A stretch of DNA of 64,000 nucleotides. It comes from Mesonia maritima (GTDB lineage: Bacteria > Bacteroidota > Bacteroidia > Flavobacteriales > Flavobacteriaceae). Position 1 is the first letter of the stretch, and each line of letters opens with the position of its first letter. Positions 51,012 to 60,092 of the stretch are shown piece by piece. The stretch covers positions 372,001 to 436,000 of the forward strand of contig NZ_JBHLUA010000012.1 in NCBI RefSeq assembly GCF_042433895.1. The letters are read 5' to 3'. The translations under genes and the position numbers were made by a program. The notes under the pieces were generated by a model. The model was not told the origin of the DNA. It did not search any database and saw nothing but the letters and a program-made list of their open reading frames with translations.

Positions 51012-51790
51012 TCAATAATCATTTCATCGTAACCTGAAGGAATTTCAAAAGGAAAACTTACCGGTTCATTAAAACTTAAACTTCTATAACTAATTGTAAT
51101 ATTGGTGTTTTTCGCCTTTTCGTTTACGGCTATATTAATTTCTTTCGGAAATTGTTTCCCTTCAAAATCTTCATATTCTGGATAAGAAACCGTAACGCTT
51201 TGGTTTTCCTTTTCTCGCACTAATTGTTGAGCTTTTACACGAAAATTTACAGGATTTAATAATATAAATTTTGCCACTTCTGAATTATTTTTTGAAGCCA
51301 ACCGAACACCTTGATCGGTATTTTCAACCTTGTAAGGTTCTGCATTTAAATTATAAATTGCTTGACCGATTAATAAATTCTGAACCTTTTTAAAATCGAG
51401 ATCTGTGCCTAACCACTTACTTAATAAACTGAAATCGCCATCGAAATACGTTCCATTTATCTTTTCATAATATTGCACGCGATTTGGGGTAATTTTTACT
51501 TTCGCTAGCGGAATAATTCCGGCTAATTTTGCACTTAACCAAATTACTTTATCTTTTTCCATTCGCATACTTACCGAAATAGATTGTTGTTCTTCCTCGG
51601 TTACATAACTTCCGCGTAAGCGCGCTTCTAAGGTCTTAAAATCTACTTCTGAAGCATTGTGCTTTTTAATTAAAGTTGCAGCATCTGCATCGCTTTCTAT
51701 CGATCTTGTAACGGCTTTTTTACTTCCGCAAGCAATCACGGCTAAGGTGAAAAATATTATTCCTATATATTTTACTAATTGTCTTTTCAA
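51008..51790 (-). CDS. DUF4292-type lipoprotein
   Basis: 260 aa with a lipoprotein signal (lipobox VIACGS, Cys about 21). The rest is beta-rich, with a conserved-looking MRMEKDKVIWLSAKLAGIIPLAKVKITP region (positions about 75-105) that resembles the LolA/LolB-like fold of DUF4292 proteins. Such proteins sit between a TPR gene and an EnvC-like gene in many Bacteroidota. A lipoprotein-carrier role is plausible but unproven. Overlaps the EnvC-like gene by 4 bp and follows the TPR gene by 4 bp. Confidence 0.82.
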   Translation of the reverse strand: MKRQLVKYIGIIFFTLAVIACGSKKAVTRSIESDADAATLIKKHNASEVDFKTLEARLRGSYVTEEEQQSISVSMRMEKDKVIWLSAKLAGIIPLAKVKITPNRVQYYEKINGTYFDGDFSLLSKWLGTDLDFKKVQNLLIGQAIYNLNAEPYKVENTDQGVRLASKNNSEVAKFILLNPVNFRVKAQQLVREKENQSVTVSYPEYEDFEGKQFPKEINIAVNEKAKNTNITISYRSLSFNEPVSFPFEIPSGYDEMIIE

Positions 51791-51794
51791 TGCT

Positions 51795-53171
51795 TTATTT
51801 TTTCAGTGTTGCAGCTTTTTCTTGGTATTTTTTTAATTTTTCTTGGTTTCCCAGTGCATTATAAGCGATGATTAATTGCTGATAAAAATCGGCTTCCATT
51901 TGTGGGTTTTCAATTAAAAAATCTAAACCGGTTAACAAGCTTTCTTCCGCTTTTTTAAATTGTTCGGTTTCATTGAAAGAAACACCTTGCAATAAGTAAA
52001 TTATAGGCTGGGTGGGAAAAACCGCCAGCGTTCGGTCACTTAAAGCAAGTGCATCTTCAAATTGTTTTTCTTTTATTTGAAGTAATAATAGCTTTTTTAT
52101 CACTTCAAAATCTGATGGATTTTCATCGAGCGCTTTTTTTAAATACGAAATTGCTTTAGAATTATCGTTTCCGATATAATATTCGCCTAATTGTTTATTC
52201 GATTGTTCTCCATAATTTAATTCTTCGCCTAAAACACTTACTAATTGATTTTCGAATTGTGGATTTTTTTGTACAAATTGAGTAAAATCTTTTATCACTT
52301 TTTGCTTAATATCTTCGGAAATCATTTCGCTATTCAGCACTATTTTCATGGATTCTACCGCTTTTTCCAACTCGCCTTCTTCAATATAAATTTTGTACAA
52401 AGCTAAATGGGCTTCGGCGGCATCAGGATAAATTTCACGTAATTTTTGAGCGACTTCATAAGCTTTTTTAATCGCACCGGTTTCGCTGTAAAAATAAATG
52501 AGATTCAGGTAATTTTGTTTATTGTCGGGATCGGTTTCAATTTTATCTTCCAAATAAGCAACTTGCCCGTTTTTATCATCAGATTCAAGATAAATTTTTC
52601 GTCTTAAATCGTCACGATATTCACTCGCGCCTTGTTTTGCATCAATTACATCGAGCGCTTCCAAAGCTTTAGTATACGATTTGGTTAACATGTAAAGATT
52701 GGCTAAATCTTCATAATAATTTACCTCGAAAGCGGTTAGTTTTTTCGCGATTTCAATAGCTGAAGTGTAATTTTGTGTTTGAAAATACACATCGAATAAT
52801 TCAACTAAAACTTGTTGATCTTTCGGTTTTTCTGCTAAGGTTTGCTTAAAATATTCTTCAGCATTTGTAAAATCTTTTAGCGCTTTATAATTTTTCCCTA
52901 ATTCAAACCAAACCACCGGTTCATTGGGTCGCAATTTTTCACATTGTTTTAAAGCTGAAATTGCTTTTTCATAATTTTCGATGGCTTTTTGCTTGAGCGC
53001 TTCAAAAAAATATTCTTGAAACTTATCGGTTACATTTCCTAAATCGTCTTGATTTACTTCACCTTTGGCAATAGCAAGTGTGTCATTTTCCTTTTGAGAA
53101 AACGCGTGTTGCGGAATAAAAATTATTCCGAATAGGAAAAAAAAGTGTATGTAAAACCTGTGTATTTTCAA
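51795..53171 (-). CDS. Exported tetratricopeptide-repeat protein
   Basis: 458 aa with a signal peptide (ends HAFSQ). About ten TPR units cover residues 45-455 (for example AISALKQCEKLRPNEPVVWF and AEEYFKQTLAEKPKDQQVLV). It is probably a periplasmic or outer-membrane-associated scaffold. It belongs to the cluster with the DUF4292 lipoprotein and EnvC-like gene, all within a few bases of each other, suggesting a shared envelope role. Confidence 0.85.
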   Translation of the reverse strand: MKIHRFYIHFFFLFGIIFIPQHAFSQKENDTLAIAKGEVNQDDLGNVTDKFQEYFFEALKQKAIENYEKAISALKQCEKLRPNEPVVWFELGKNYKALKDFTNAEEYFKQTLAEKPKDQQVLVELFDVYFQTQNYTSAIEIAKKLTAFEVNYYEDLANLYMLTKSYTKALEALDVIDAKQGASEYRDDLRRKIYLESDDKNGQVAYLEDKIETDPDNKQNYLNLIYFYSETGAIKKAYEVAQKLREIYPDAAEAHLALYKIYIEEGELEKAVESMKIVLNSEMISEDIKQKVIKDFTQFVQKNPQFENQLVSVLGEELNYGEQSNKQLGEYYIGNDNSKAISYLKKALDENPSDFEVIKKLLLLQIKEKQFEDALALSDRTLAVFPTQPIIYLLQGVSFNETEQFKKAEESLLTGLDFLIENPQMEADFYQQLIIAYNALGNQEKLKKYQEKAATLKK

Positions 53172-53178
53172 ATTTATT

Positions 53179-54192
53179 TTACTCTAATACGGAATAATCG
53201 CCAATACTGATTTCGGTAAACTTTCCATCAAATTTAGCATGATTTCCGATCATTGCATTATTTAATTTTGCATTTTGAACCAAGCTGTTTTCTTGAATTA
53301 AACTATTTTCTATAGTTGAATTTTTTACTTCAGAATTATTACCGATAGAAACATGCGGGCCAACAGTTGAATTTTCTAAAACCACATTTTCACCAATATA
53401 ACACGGTTCTATAATTTTGCTGTTTTTTAATTCTACAGATGCTGAAACGAGCTTTTCTGAATTTTCTTCTTGTAAAAAGTTTAAGACTCTTCCGTTAGTT
53501 TCTACTGTCACGTTTTTATTTCCGCAGTCCATCCACTCATCAACTTTTCCAGGAGTGAAAATGTAATTTTTCTGCTTCATTTTTTCAATTCCGTCATTGA
53601 TTTGATATTCACCGCCGCGCAATAAATTTTCATCTAACACTTCTTGGAGTTGTTCTTTTAAAATATTTACATCTTTAAAATAATAAATCCCGATGACGGC
53701 TAAATCTGAAACTTTATCTTTCGGCTTTTCCACCAAATCGGTAATCTGATTTTTATCGTTTAATTTCACGACACCATAAGCACTTGGGTTTTCAACTTGT
53801 TTAACCCAAATAACTCCATCTGATGAAGTATCTAACGTGAAATCTGCCTTGAATAGTGTGTCAGCATAAGCGATTACCGCCGGACCTTCTAAAGAATCTT
53901 TGGCGCACATAATTGCGTGACCGGTTCCCAAAGGTTGATCTTGAATATAAATGCTGGCTTTTGCACCTAAATTTTCAGCTATTTTGGTAAGATTTTTTTC
54001 TACCTCTTCCCCGAAATCTTTACCGATTACAAAAGCAACTTCATCTACTTTTTCTTCTAACACTTTTGCGATATCTTCAACAAGACGTTGAACAATCGGT
54101 TTTCCAGCAATTGGAATTAAAGGTTTCGGAACGGTTAACGTATGTGGACGAAGTCGCGAACCACGACCTGCCATTGGAACTATAATTTTCAT
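53179..54192 (-). CDS. Sugar-phosphate nucleotidyltransferase with left-handed beta-helix tail
   Basis: 337 aa. It starts MKIIVPMAGRGSRLRPHTLT, the nucleotide-binding signature GxGxRLxPxT of the nucleotidyltransferase family; PKPLIPIAGKPIVQRLVEDI follows. The C terminus (about 240-337) has hexapeptide repeats (IGENVVLENSTVGPHVSIGN). It activates a sugar-1-phosphate (glucose, mannose or similar) with an NTP for cell-surface glycans. The ATG at 54192 is chosen over 54252 because the signature begins right after it. It follows dut and the flippase gene. Confidence 0.9.
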   Translation of the reverse strand: MKIIVPMAGRGSRLRPHTLTVPKPLIPIAGKPIVQRLVEDIAKVLEEKVDEVAFVIGKDFGEEVEKNLTKIAENLGAKASIYIQDQPLGTGHAIMCAKDSLEGPAVIAYADTLFKADFTLDTSSDGVIWVKQVENPSAYGVVKLNDKNQITDLVEKPKDKVSDLAVIGIYYFKDVNILKEQLQEVLDENLLRGGEYQINDGIEKMKQKNYIFTPGKVDEWMDCGNKNVTVETNGRVLNFLQEENSEKLVSASVELKNSKIIEPCYIGENVVLENSTVGPHVSIGNNSEVKNSTIENSLIQENSLVQNAKLNNAMIGNHAKFDGKFTEISIGDYSVLE

Positions 54193-54220
54193 ATAATTAG
54201 CAATTTTATTTTTTTGGTAG

Positions 54221-54652
54221 TTATTTTCCGGTACTCCCAAAACCGCCTTCACCTCGAGCGGTTTCTTCTAATTTTTCAACTTCTGTCCATTCTGCACGTT
54301 CGTGTTTTGCAATTACCAGTTGCGCAATACGTTCGCCATCGTTTATAGTAAATGCTTCTTTAGAGAGGTTCACTAAAATTACACCAATTTCTCCACGATA
54401 ATCGGCATCAATCGTGCCAGGCGCGTTTAAGACGGTAATTCCTTTTTTTGCTGCCAAACCACTTCTGGGTCTAACTTGTGCTTCAAAACCTACCGGGAGT
54501 TCTATAAAAAGTCCGGTTTTTACAATAATTCGGTCTAACGGACTTAAAATAATTTTATCTTCTAAATTTGCACGAAGATCCATTCCTGCGGAAGCTACGG
54601 TTTCATAAGAAGGCAAATCGTGCTTGGATTTATTAATGATTTTTATATTCAT
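54221..54652 (-). CDS. dut: dUTP diphosphatase
   Basis: 143 aa, a trimeric dUTPase. Motifs 1-5 are present: AGMDLRA, RPRSGLAAKKGI, LNAPGTIDADYRGE, RIAQLV and the C-terminal RGEGGFGSTGK. It hydrolyses dUTP to dUMP, keeping uracil out of DNA. It sits between the flippase and nucleotidyltransferase genes. Confidence 0.96.
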   Translation of the reverse strand: MNIKIINKSKHDLPSYETVASAGMDLRANLEDKIILSPLDRIIVKTGLFIELPVGFEAQVRPRSGLAAKKGITVLNAPGTIDADYRGEIGVILVNLSKEAFTINDGERIAQLVIAKHERAEWTEVEKLEETARGEGGFGSTGK

Positions 54653-54656
54653 TTTT

Positions 54657-56084
54657 CTAAGATTGTAATAATTGGATAATTTCTTTTCTTTCCTTCAGAT
54701 AGATTATTCCCAAAAATATAAAAAGAAAGACAGTTCCAATCACTAAATTGTTGTCAAGTTGATAGTAGGAAAAAAAGCTCATAAAAATAGCAATACTTAA
54801 ATACACCAGAATGCTTTTTACAGGGTAGGGAACCGGATAATGTTTTCTTCCTAATCCATACGAAATTCCCATCATTACCACATACGCAATTAATGTAGCC
54901 CAAGCGGAAGCCATAAAACCTAACTTAGGAATCATGAAGTAATTAAAAGCAATTGTTACTATGGCTCCAATTACAGAAATATACATTCCGTAACGTGTTT
55001 TATCGGTCAGTTTATACCAAATTGCAAGGTTAAAATAAATTCCTAAACACAAATTAGCCAACAAAACTATGGGAACTATATTAATAGCGATCCAATAATC
55101 CGGGTTGTCTACTAACAATTGTTTAAAAAAGTCCAAGTAAATACTAATAGCGATAAGTATTAAGCTTCCTAAAATCACGAAATATTTCATGATAAACGCA
55201 TAGGTTTCTTTTGCATTTTTTTCTGCCGCGTGATTAAAAAAGAAAGGTTCGGCGCCTAAGCGAAAGCCCTGTATAAAAATGGTCATAAATACTGCTATTT
55301 TGTAACACGCACTATAGGCTCCGTTAATATCTTTATTAAGCATTTCAGGCAACAGCCATTTATCAAAATTTTCATTAACCACATACGCCAACCCTGCAAC
55401 CATAACTGGCCAGCCATAATTAAATAACTGTTTAAAAATTTCAGTATCAAATTGTATTTTTAATCTAAAGAAGTAAGGCAATAAAAGTAAAAATGTTACT
55501 AAGCTAGCGGCTAGATTAGAAATAAAAATATACTGCACCAAATCTGTAGGCTGATAAAAAGTAAAGGAAATGTTATAGGTAGGAATAAACCAAAGAAAGA
55601 AAAAGTTTAAGCCTACATAAATGGCTAAATTTACCAGCTTTATGCTCATAAATTTTAGTGGTCTTCCAGTGGCTCGCAGATAAGCAAATGGAATAACAAC
55701 CAAGGTATCTAAAGCGAGTAAAGAGATTAAGAGGTTAAAATAGTGTAATTTTAAGTTTACAAAGGAAGCGATTTCATCATTAAACAAAAAGGCTATACCA
55801 ATTAAGACAATTGTAGAAGTACAAATACTGATAAATGCAGTGGAAAAAACCGAATCTTTCTTTTCCGATTTACTAAAAAATCGAAAAAAAGCGGTTTCCA
55901 TTCCATAGGTCAATAGCACGTTAAAAAAAGCTGCATAAACATAAAAATATGTGTTGTCTGAATAGCTTGCTCGCTCTAAAGTATCAGTATGTAAACGCAC
56001 CAAGATAATATTCATCAATCTAGGCAACACAGTTGCTAAACCATAAATAACCGTGTCTCTGAAGAATTTTTTTAGTGCTGCCAA
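54657..56084 (-). CDS. Polysaccharide flippase (MOP/Wzx-like)
   Basis: 475 aa with about fourteen hydrophobic helices and the N-terminal amphipathic start KKFFRDTVIYGLATVLPRLM typical of Wzx/MviN-like exporters. It is likely to flip a lipid-linked oligosaccharide across the inner membrane. The nearby sugar nucleotidyltransferase agrees with this. The substrate is not determined; a lipid II flippase role is less likely for this subgroup. Confidence 0.88.
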   Translation of the reverse strand: MAALKKFFRDTVIYGLATVLPRLMNIILVRLHTDTLERASYSDNTYFYVYAAFFNVLLTYGMETAFFRFFSKSEKKDSVFSTAFISICTSTIVLIGIAFLFNDEIASFVNLKLHYFNLLISLLALDTLVVIPFAYLRATGRPLKFMSIKLVNLAIYVGLNFFFLWFIPTYNISFTFYQPTDLVQYIFISNLAASLVTFLLLLPYFFRLKIQFDTEIFKQLFNYGWPVMVAGLAYVVNENFDKWLLPEMLNKDINGAYSACYKIAVFMTIFIQGFRLGAEPFFFNHAAEKNAKETYAFIMKYFVILGSLILIAISIYLDFFKQLLVDNPDYWIAINIVPIVLLANLCLGIYFNLAIWYKLTDKTRYGMYISVIGAIVTIAFNYFMIPKLGFMASAWATLIAYVVMMGISYGLGRKHYPVPYPVKSILVYLSIAIFMSFFSYYQLDNNLVIGTVFLFIFLGIIYLKERKEIIQLLQS

Positions 56085-56120
56085 TCTATTTTCGTGATTA
56101 GATTATAAAAGTACACAACA

Positions 56121-56151
56121 AAAAAAAGCCCTACAAATTGTAAGGCTTTTT
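56121..56151 (-). terminator. Terminator of the porW-atp operon
   Basis: On the minus strand AAAAAGCCTTACAA pairs with UUGUAGGGCUUUUU-type sequence (one mismatch) and is followed by a run of T. It lies 25 bp after atpG. Confidence 0.85.
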
Positions 56152-56175
56152 AAATTATTTTATTGAACAATAATG

Positions 56176-57039
56176 TTAATTATTCAACGCTTCAGCACCA
56201 CCAACAATTTCTAAAATTTCGTTGGTAATCGATGCTTGACGAGCTTTGTTATACTGAAGTTTTAAATCATCTCTTAATTCGGTAGCGTTATCGGTTGCTT
56301 TGTGCATTGCTGTCATACGCGCACCGTGTTCAGAAGCAAAAGAATCTCTTAAAGCTTTAAACAATTGAATTTTCAAAGATTTAGGAATTAACTCTTTTAC
56401 AATTTGATCTTTTTCAGGTTCAAATTGGTAATCTAAAGTTACTTCGTTTTCTTCTGGTTCGGTAGGAACAATTGGTAAAAACTGCTCTGTGGTAACAATT
56501 TGCGTAGCGGCATTTCTAAAGCTGTTATAAACCAACATCACTTTATCGTATTTTCCTTCTACAAAAGCTTGCATAATTTCTTCAGCAATCTCTGCAACTT
56601 CATCAAATTCAAGCTTATCAAAAATTTCATTATTATTTTTAGCAATAGTGAAATTCTTTTTTAAAATATCATTCGCTTTTTTTCCTAATGTATAAAGCTG
56701 AATGTTTTTTCCTTCAAAACGATTGTTAACTACACTTTTAACTCCTTTAATAATATTGGTGTTAAAAGCACCTGCTAAACCACGATTAGAAGAAATTGCT
56801 ACAACAAGTACATTATTTACTTCGCGTTGTTCTGCAAATTTACTTTCACTTCCTTCTTCTAAAGTGGCGCTTAAATTCTGAAGAAGCTCACTAAGTTTTT
56901 CAGAATAAGGACGCATAGCAGTAATCGCATCTTGCGCTCTACTCAACTTTGCAGCCGATACCATTTTCATGGCGCTGGTAATCTGCATCGTTGAAGAAAC
57001 CGAGGTAATTCTGCTTCGTAATTCTTTTAAATTTGCCAT
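56176..57039 (-). CDS. atpG: ATP synthase F1 subunit gamma
   Basis: 287 aa, full length. It has the N-terminal MANLKELRSRITSV and MKMVSAAKLSRAQ, and the C-terminal MTAMHKATDNATEL and LEIVGGAEAL coiled coil of the rotor shaft. It couples proton flow to the alpha3beta3 head. It is the last gene of the operon and is followed by a terminator. Beta and epsilon genes are not present here. Confidence 0.97.
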   Translation of the reverse strand: MANLKELRSRITSVSSTMQITSAMKMVSAAKLSRAQDAITAMRPYSEKLSELLQNLSATLEEGSESKFAEQREVNNVLVVAISSNRGLAGAFNTNIIKGVKSVVNNRFEGKNIQLYTLGKKANDILKKNFTIAKNNNEIFDKLEFDEVAEIAEEIMQAFVEGKYDKVMLVYNSFRNAATQIVTTEQFLPIVPTEPEENEVTLDYQFEPEKDQIVKELIPKSLKIQLFKALRDSFASEHGARMTAMHKATDNATELRDDLKLQYNKARQASITNEILEIVGGAEALNN

Positions 57040-57063
57040 TCTATTAGTAATGAGCGGTTAGAA

Positions 57064-57090
57064 TGAGTATTGAGCAAAACTCAATACTCA
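57064..57090 (-). other. Hairpin in the atpA-atpG gap
   Basis: TGAGTATTGAG/CTCAATACTCA, a perfect 11-bp stem with a 5-nt loop. There is no T run, so it is not a terminator. In mRNA it could protect upstream atpA message or affect atpG translation. Confidence 0.6.
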
Positions 57091-57100
57091 CCTCTCAAAC

Positions 57101-58681
57101 CTATTTTTTATACTTTGCTGAAATCTCTTTTGCGGCATTTGTTAATACTTCTAAACTCTCGTCGGTTAATTTACCAGATTTTAAAGTATCTAACGTATCT
57201 CTATGCTTCGCGTTTAAGTATTCTAAATAATCTATTTCAAATTCTTTTACTTTCTCTACAGGAACTTCTTTTAATAAGTTTTTAGAACCTGCATAAACGA
57301 TCGCGATTTGGTTTTCTACCGGATACGGATCGTTTTGTGCTTGTTTTAAAATTTCAACGTTACGTTTTCCTTTTTCAATAGTACTTAACGTAGCCGCATC
57401 TAAATCTGAACCAAATTTCGCGAATGCTTCTAATTCACGGAATTGTGCTTGGTCTAATTTTAAGGTACCGGCAACTTTTTTCATTGATTTAATCTGAGCT
57501 GAACCTCCAACACGTGATACCGAAATACCTACGTTAATCGCCGGACGAACACCTGAGTTAAATAAATCTGAAGTTAAGAAAATCTGACCATCAGTAATCG
57601 AAATTACGTTGGTTGGAATATATGCTGAAACGTCTCCTGCCTGTGTTTCGATAATTGGTAAAGCCGTTAACGAACCGCCACCTTTTACTTTATCTTTTAA
57701 TGAATCTGGAAGATCGTTCATATTCTTCGCGATCTCATTGTCATTAATAACTTTTGCAGAACGCTCTAATAATCTTGAGTGTAAGTAAAATACATCTCCA
57801 GGATAAGCTTCACGACCCGGTGGACGACGTAATAATAATGAAACCTCACGATAAGCTACCGCTTGTTTCGATAAATCATCATAAATAATTAAAGCAGGTC
57901 TTCCTGTATCTCTAAAAAATTCACCAATTGCCGCTCCTGCGAAAGGTGCGTAAACTTGCATTGGTGCAGGATCTGATGCATTTGCCGCTACAATTGTGGT
58001 ATATGCTAATGCTCCTTTATCTTCTAATGTTTTTGCAATTCCAGCTACGGTAGAAGCTTTTTGTCCAATTGCTACGTAAATACAGTAAACAGGCTCTCCT
58101 CTATCGTAAAATTCTTTTTGATTAAGAATGGTATCAATACAAACCGTTGTTTTTCCGGTTTGGCGGTCACCAATTACTAATTCACGCTGTCCTCTTCCTA
58201 CTGGTACTAAAGCATCAATAGATTTAATTCCTGTTTGAAGTGGTTCTGCAACTGGCTCACGATAAATAACCCCTGGAGCTTTTCGCTCTAAAGGCATTGC
58301 AATTGTTTCACCAGAAATAGGTCCTTTCCCATCAATTGGTTGACCTAATGTATTTACAACACGTCCAACAATTCCTTCTCCTACATTAATAGAAGCAATT
58401 TGTTGCGTACGTTTTACAGTATCTCCTTCGCTAATATTCTTTGAAGGTCCTAACAATACAACGCCAACATTGTCTTCTTCTAGGTTAAGAACCATTCCTT
58501 GAAGACCACCTTCAAATTCAACTAGTTCTCCGTACTCTGCGTTAGAAAGACCGTAAACACTTGCGATACCATCTCCTACACTTAATACTGTACCTACTTC
58601 GTCTAATGAAGCTTTAGCTTCAAAACCTGATAGTTGTTGCTTTAAAATTGCTGAAACTTCAGCAGGATTCACTTCTGCCAT
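57101..58681 (-). CDS. atpA: ATP synthase F1 subunit alpha
   Basis: 526 aa. It contains the P-loop GDRQTGKT, DDLSKQAVAYREVSLLLRRPPGREAYPGDVFYLHSRLLER and GVRPAINVGISVSRVGG in the expected order (longest stretch cited by position, about 278-319). It forms the head with the beta subunit, whose gene lies elsewhere. It is preceded by atpH with a short hairpin in the 49-bp gap. Confidence 0.97.
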   Translation of the reverse strand: MAEVNPAEVSAILKQQLSGFEAKASLDEVGTVLSVGDGIASVYGLSNAEYGELVEFEGGLQGMVLNLEEDNVGVVLLGPSKNISEGDTVKRTQQIASINVGEGIVGRVVNTLGQPIDGKGPISGETIAMPLERKAPGVIYREPVAEPLQTGIKSIDALVPVGRGQRELVIGDRQTGKTTVCIDTILNQKEFYDRGEPVYCIYVAIGQKASTVAGIAKTLEDKGALAYTTIVAANASDPAPMQVYAPFAGAAIGEFFRDTGRPALIIYDDLSKQAVAYREVSLLLRRPPGREAYPGDVFYLHSRLLERSAKVINDNEIAKNMNDLPDSLKDKVKGGGSLTALPIIETQAGDVSAYIPTNVISITDGQIFLTSDLFNSGVRPAINVGISVSRVGGSAQIKSMKKVAGTLKLDQAQFRELEAFAKFGSDLDAATLSTIEKGKRNVEILKQAQNDPYPVENQIAIVYAGSKNLLKEVPVEKVKEFEIDYLEYLNAKHRDTLDTLKSGKLTDESLEVLTNAAKEISAKYKK

Positions 58682-58699
58682 AATTAGTTATTATAAAGT

Positions 58700-58716
58700 G
58701 ACACATTTATCGTGTC
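58700..58716 (-). other. Small hairpin in the atpH-atpA gap
   Basis: GACAC/GTGTC, 5-bp stem with a 7-nt loop on the plus strand, with flanking AT-rich sequence. Weaker than the other two ATP operon hairpins. Confidence 0.35.
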
Positions 58717-58730
58717 GTTTTTATTAAAAT

Positions 58731-59276
58731 TTAAACGTATGCGTTATTCTTAAATTTATTTCTTAATGCATTTAATTTACCTGAAACGCTTGCATCATAT
58801 TGAACATCTCCTATTCGTAAAATAAATCCGCCAAGAATAGTTTTATCAACTATATTTTTTAACGTTGCCTTACTTCCTGTTAAGTCTTTTACTTTCGCTA
58901 AAACTTTTGCTTCCATTTCTGGGGTTAAAGCTTCAGCTGTGGTAACGGTAGCAGCTTTTATATTCATCAATTCATTGTATTGATTTACATAACTTTTTAC
59001 TACTGTTTCAAGAATGGCAATTCTATTATTTTGAATTAATATATTAAAAAGACTTTGAGATATCGGGTTTACTTCAGCAAAAATTGCTTTTACAACATTA
59101 TGTTTTGCAGAAGGTTTAATTACCGGACTTTTTAATACGCTACGCAAGTCTTTACTATTTTTAATAGTATTATGAATTAATTTCATATCAGCAAAAACCT
59201 CTTCAGTTTGCTTTTTCTCTTTAGCGAGATCAAGCAAAGCTTTTGCGTAACGATTTGCTGCTCTAGTATTTGCCAT
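58731..59276 (-). CDS. atpH: ATP synthase F1 subunit delta
   Basis: 181 aa of the OSCP/delta family. The N-terminal helical domain starts ANRYAKALLDLA, and the C terminus carries the typical ILGGFILRIGDVQYDASV segment. It joins the F1 head to the peripheral stalk made by AtpF. It lies 2 bp after atpF. Confidence 0.95.
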   Translation of the reverse strand: MANTRAANRYAKALLDLAKEKKQTEEVFADMKLIHNTIKNSKDLRSVLKSPVIKPSAKHNVVKAIFAEVNPISQSLFNILIQNNRIAILETVVKSYVNQYNELMNIKAATVTTAEALTPEMEAKVLAKVKDLTGSKATLKNIVDKTILGGFILRIGDVQYDASVSGKLNALRNKFKNNAYV

Positions 59277-59278
59277 AG

Positions 59279-59779
59279 TTAGTTTAACTTAACGTTATCA
59301 AGCATTCCGTCGACCAGTTTCATTTGGTCTTCTTTATTATCTAACTCTCTTTGTACAACTTTTTCTGCTATTTCAATAGAAAGGTTTGCTACTTGTGCTT
59401 TTATTTCAGCTAAAGCGGCTTGCTTTTCCGTTTTAATAGTTTCTTGCGCTTTTATGATAATAGAATTTGCTTTTTCTTGTGCTTCAGTAGAGGCATCAGA
59501 AATCATTTTTTCTTTTATCTGTCTAGCTTCTTTAATTATACTATCGCGCTCTTCACGAGCTTCTTTTAATAATTTTTCATTGTTAGCTTGAAGGTTTTCC
59601 ATTTCCTTTCGTGCACTTTCTGCCGATTGTAATGCGTCTTTAATACCTTCTTCACGCTTGTTCAATGAATCTAATACGGGTTTCCAAGCGTATTTTCTAA
59701 GTAAAAATATTAATACTAATAATATTAATGCTTGCCAGAAAAACAGTCCGTATGCAAAATCTTGAATTAACTTTTCCAT
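59279..59779 (-). CDS. atpF: ATP synthase F0 subunit b
   Basis: 166 aa. One N-terminal membrane helix (YGLFFWQALILLVLIFLL) is followed by a long charged coiled coil. It forms the peripheral stalk. A hairpin lies between it and the upstream atpE. Confidence 0.95.
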   Translation of the reverse strand: MEKLIQDFAYGLFFWQALILLVLIFLLRKYAWKPVLDSLNKREEGIKDALQSAESARKEMENLQANNEKLLKEAREERDSIIKEARQIKEKMISDASTEAQEKANSIIIKAQETIKTEKQAALAEIKAQVANLSIEIAEKVVQRELDNKEDQMKLVDGMLDNVKLN

Positions 59780-59829
59780 CAGTAAATTACTTTCTTAACT
59801 AGATAATTATAAATTTTTTAAAAACAATT

Positions 59830-59852
59830 CCCTGTAGCCAACCGCTACAGGG
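59830..59852 (-). terminator. Attenuator-like hairpin in the atpE-atpF gap
   Basis: CCCTGTAGC/GCTACAGGG, a perfect 9-bp stem with a 5-nt loop, followed on the minus strand by AATTGTTTTT. It could end part of the transcripts after atpE, giving more c subunit than stalk subunits, or stabilise the atpE message. Confidence 0.6.
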
Positions 59853-59871
59853 TTTTGTTTTTGTTTAATTC

Positions 59872-60069
59872 TTATGCAAGGATTAAAGCAGCAAATGCTA
59901 AACCTTCCAATAACGCAGCGATAATAATCATCGCGGTTTGAACTTTCCCAGATGCTTCTGGTTGACGTGCGATTGCTTCCATAGCTGAACCACCGATTTT
60001 TCCAAGACCAAGTCCTGCACCAATCACAATTAAGCCAGCTCCAACCATTGCTAGATCTAAAGTTTCCAT
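59872..60069 (-). CDS. atpE: ATP synthase F0 subunit c
   Basis: 65 aa, two membrane helices joined by the ARQPEA loop. The ion-binding acid is Glu55 (AALLEGLAF). The Na+-binding signature residues of sodium-type rings are not obvious, so proton coupling is likely. It forms the rotor ring. Confidence 0.96.
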   Translation of the reverse strand: METLDLAMVGAGLIVIGAGLGLGKIGGSAMEAIARQPEASGKVQTAMIIIAALLEGLAFAALILA

Positions 60070-60092
60070 AATCTAAAATTTATAATTAATAA

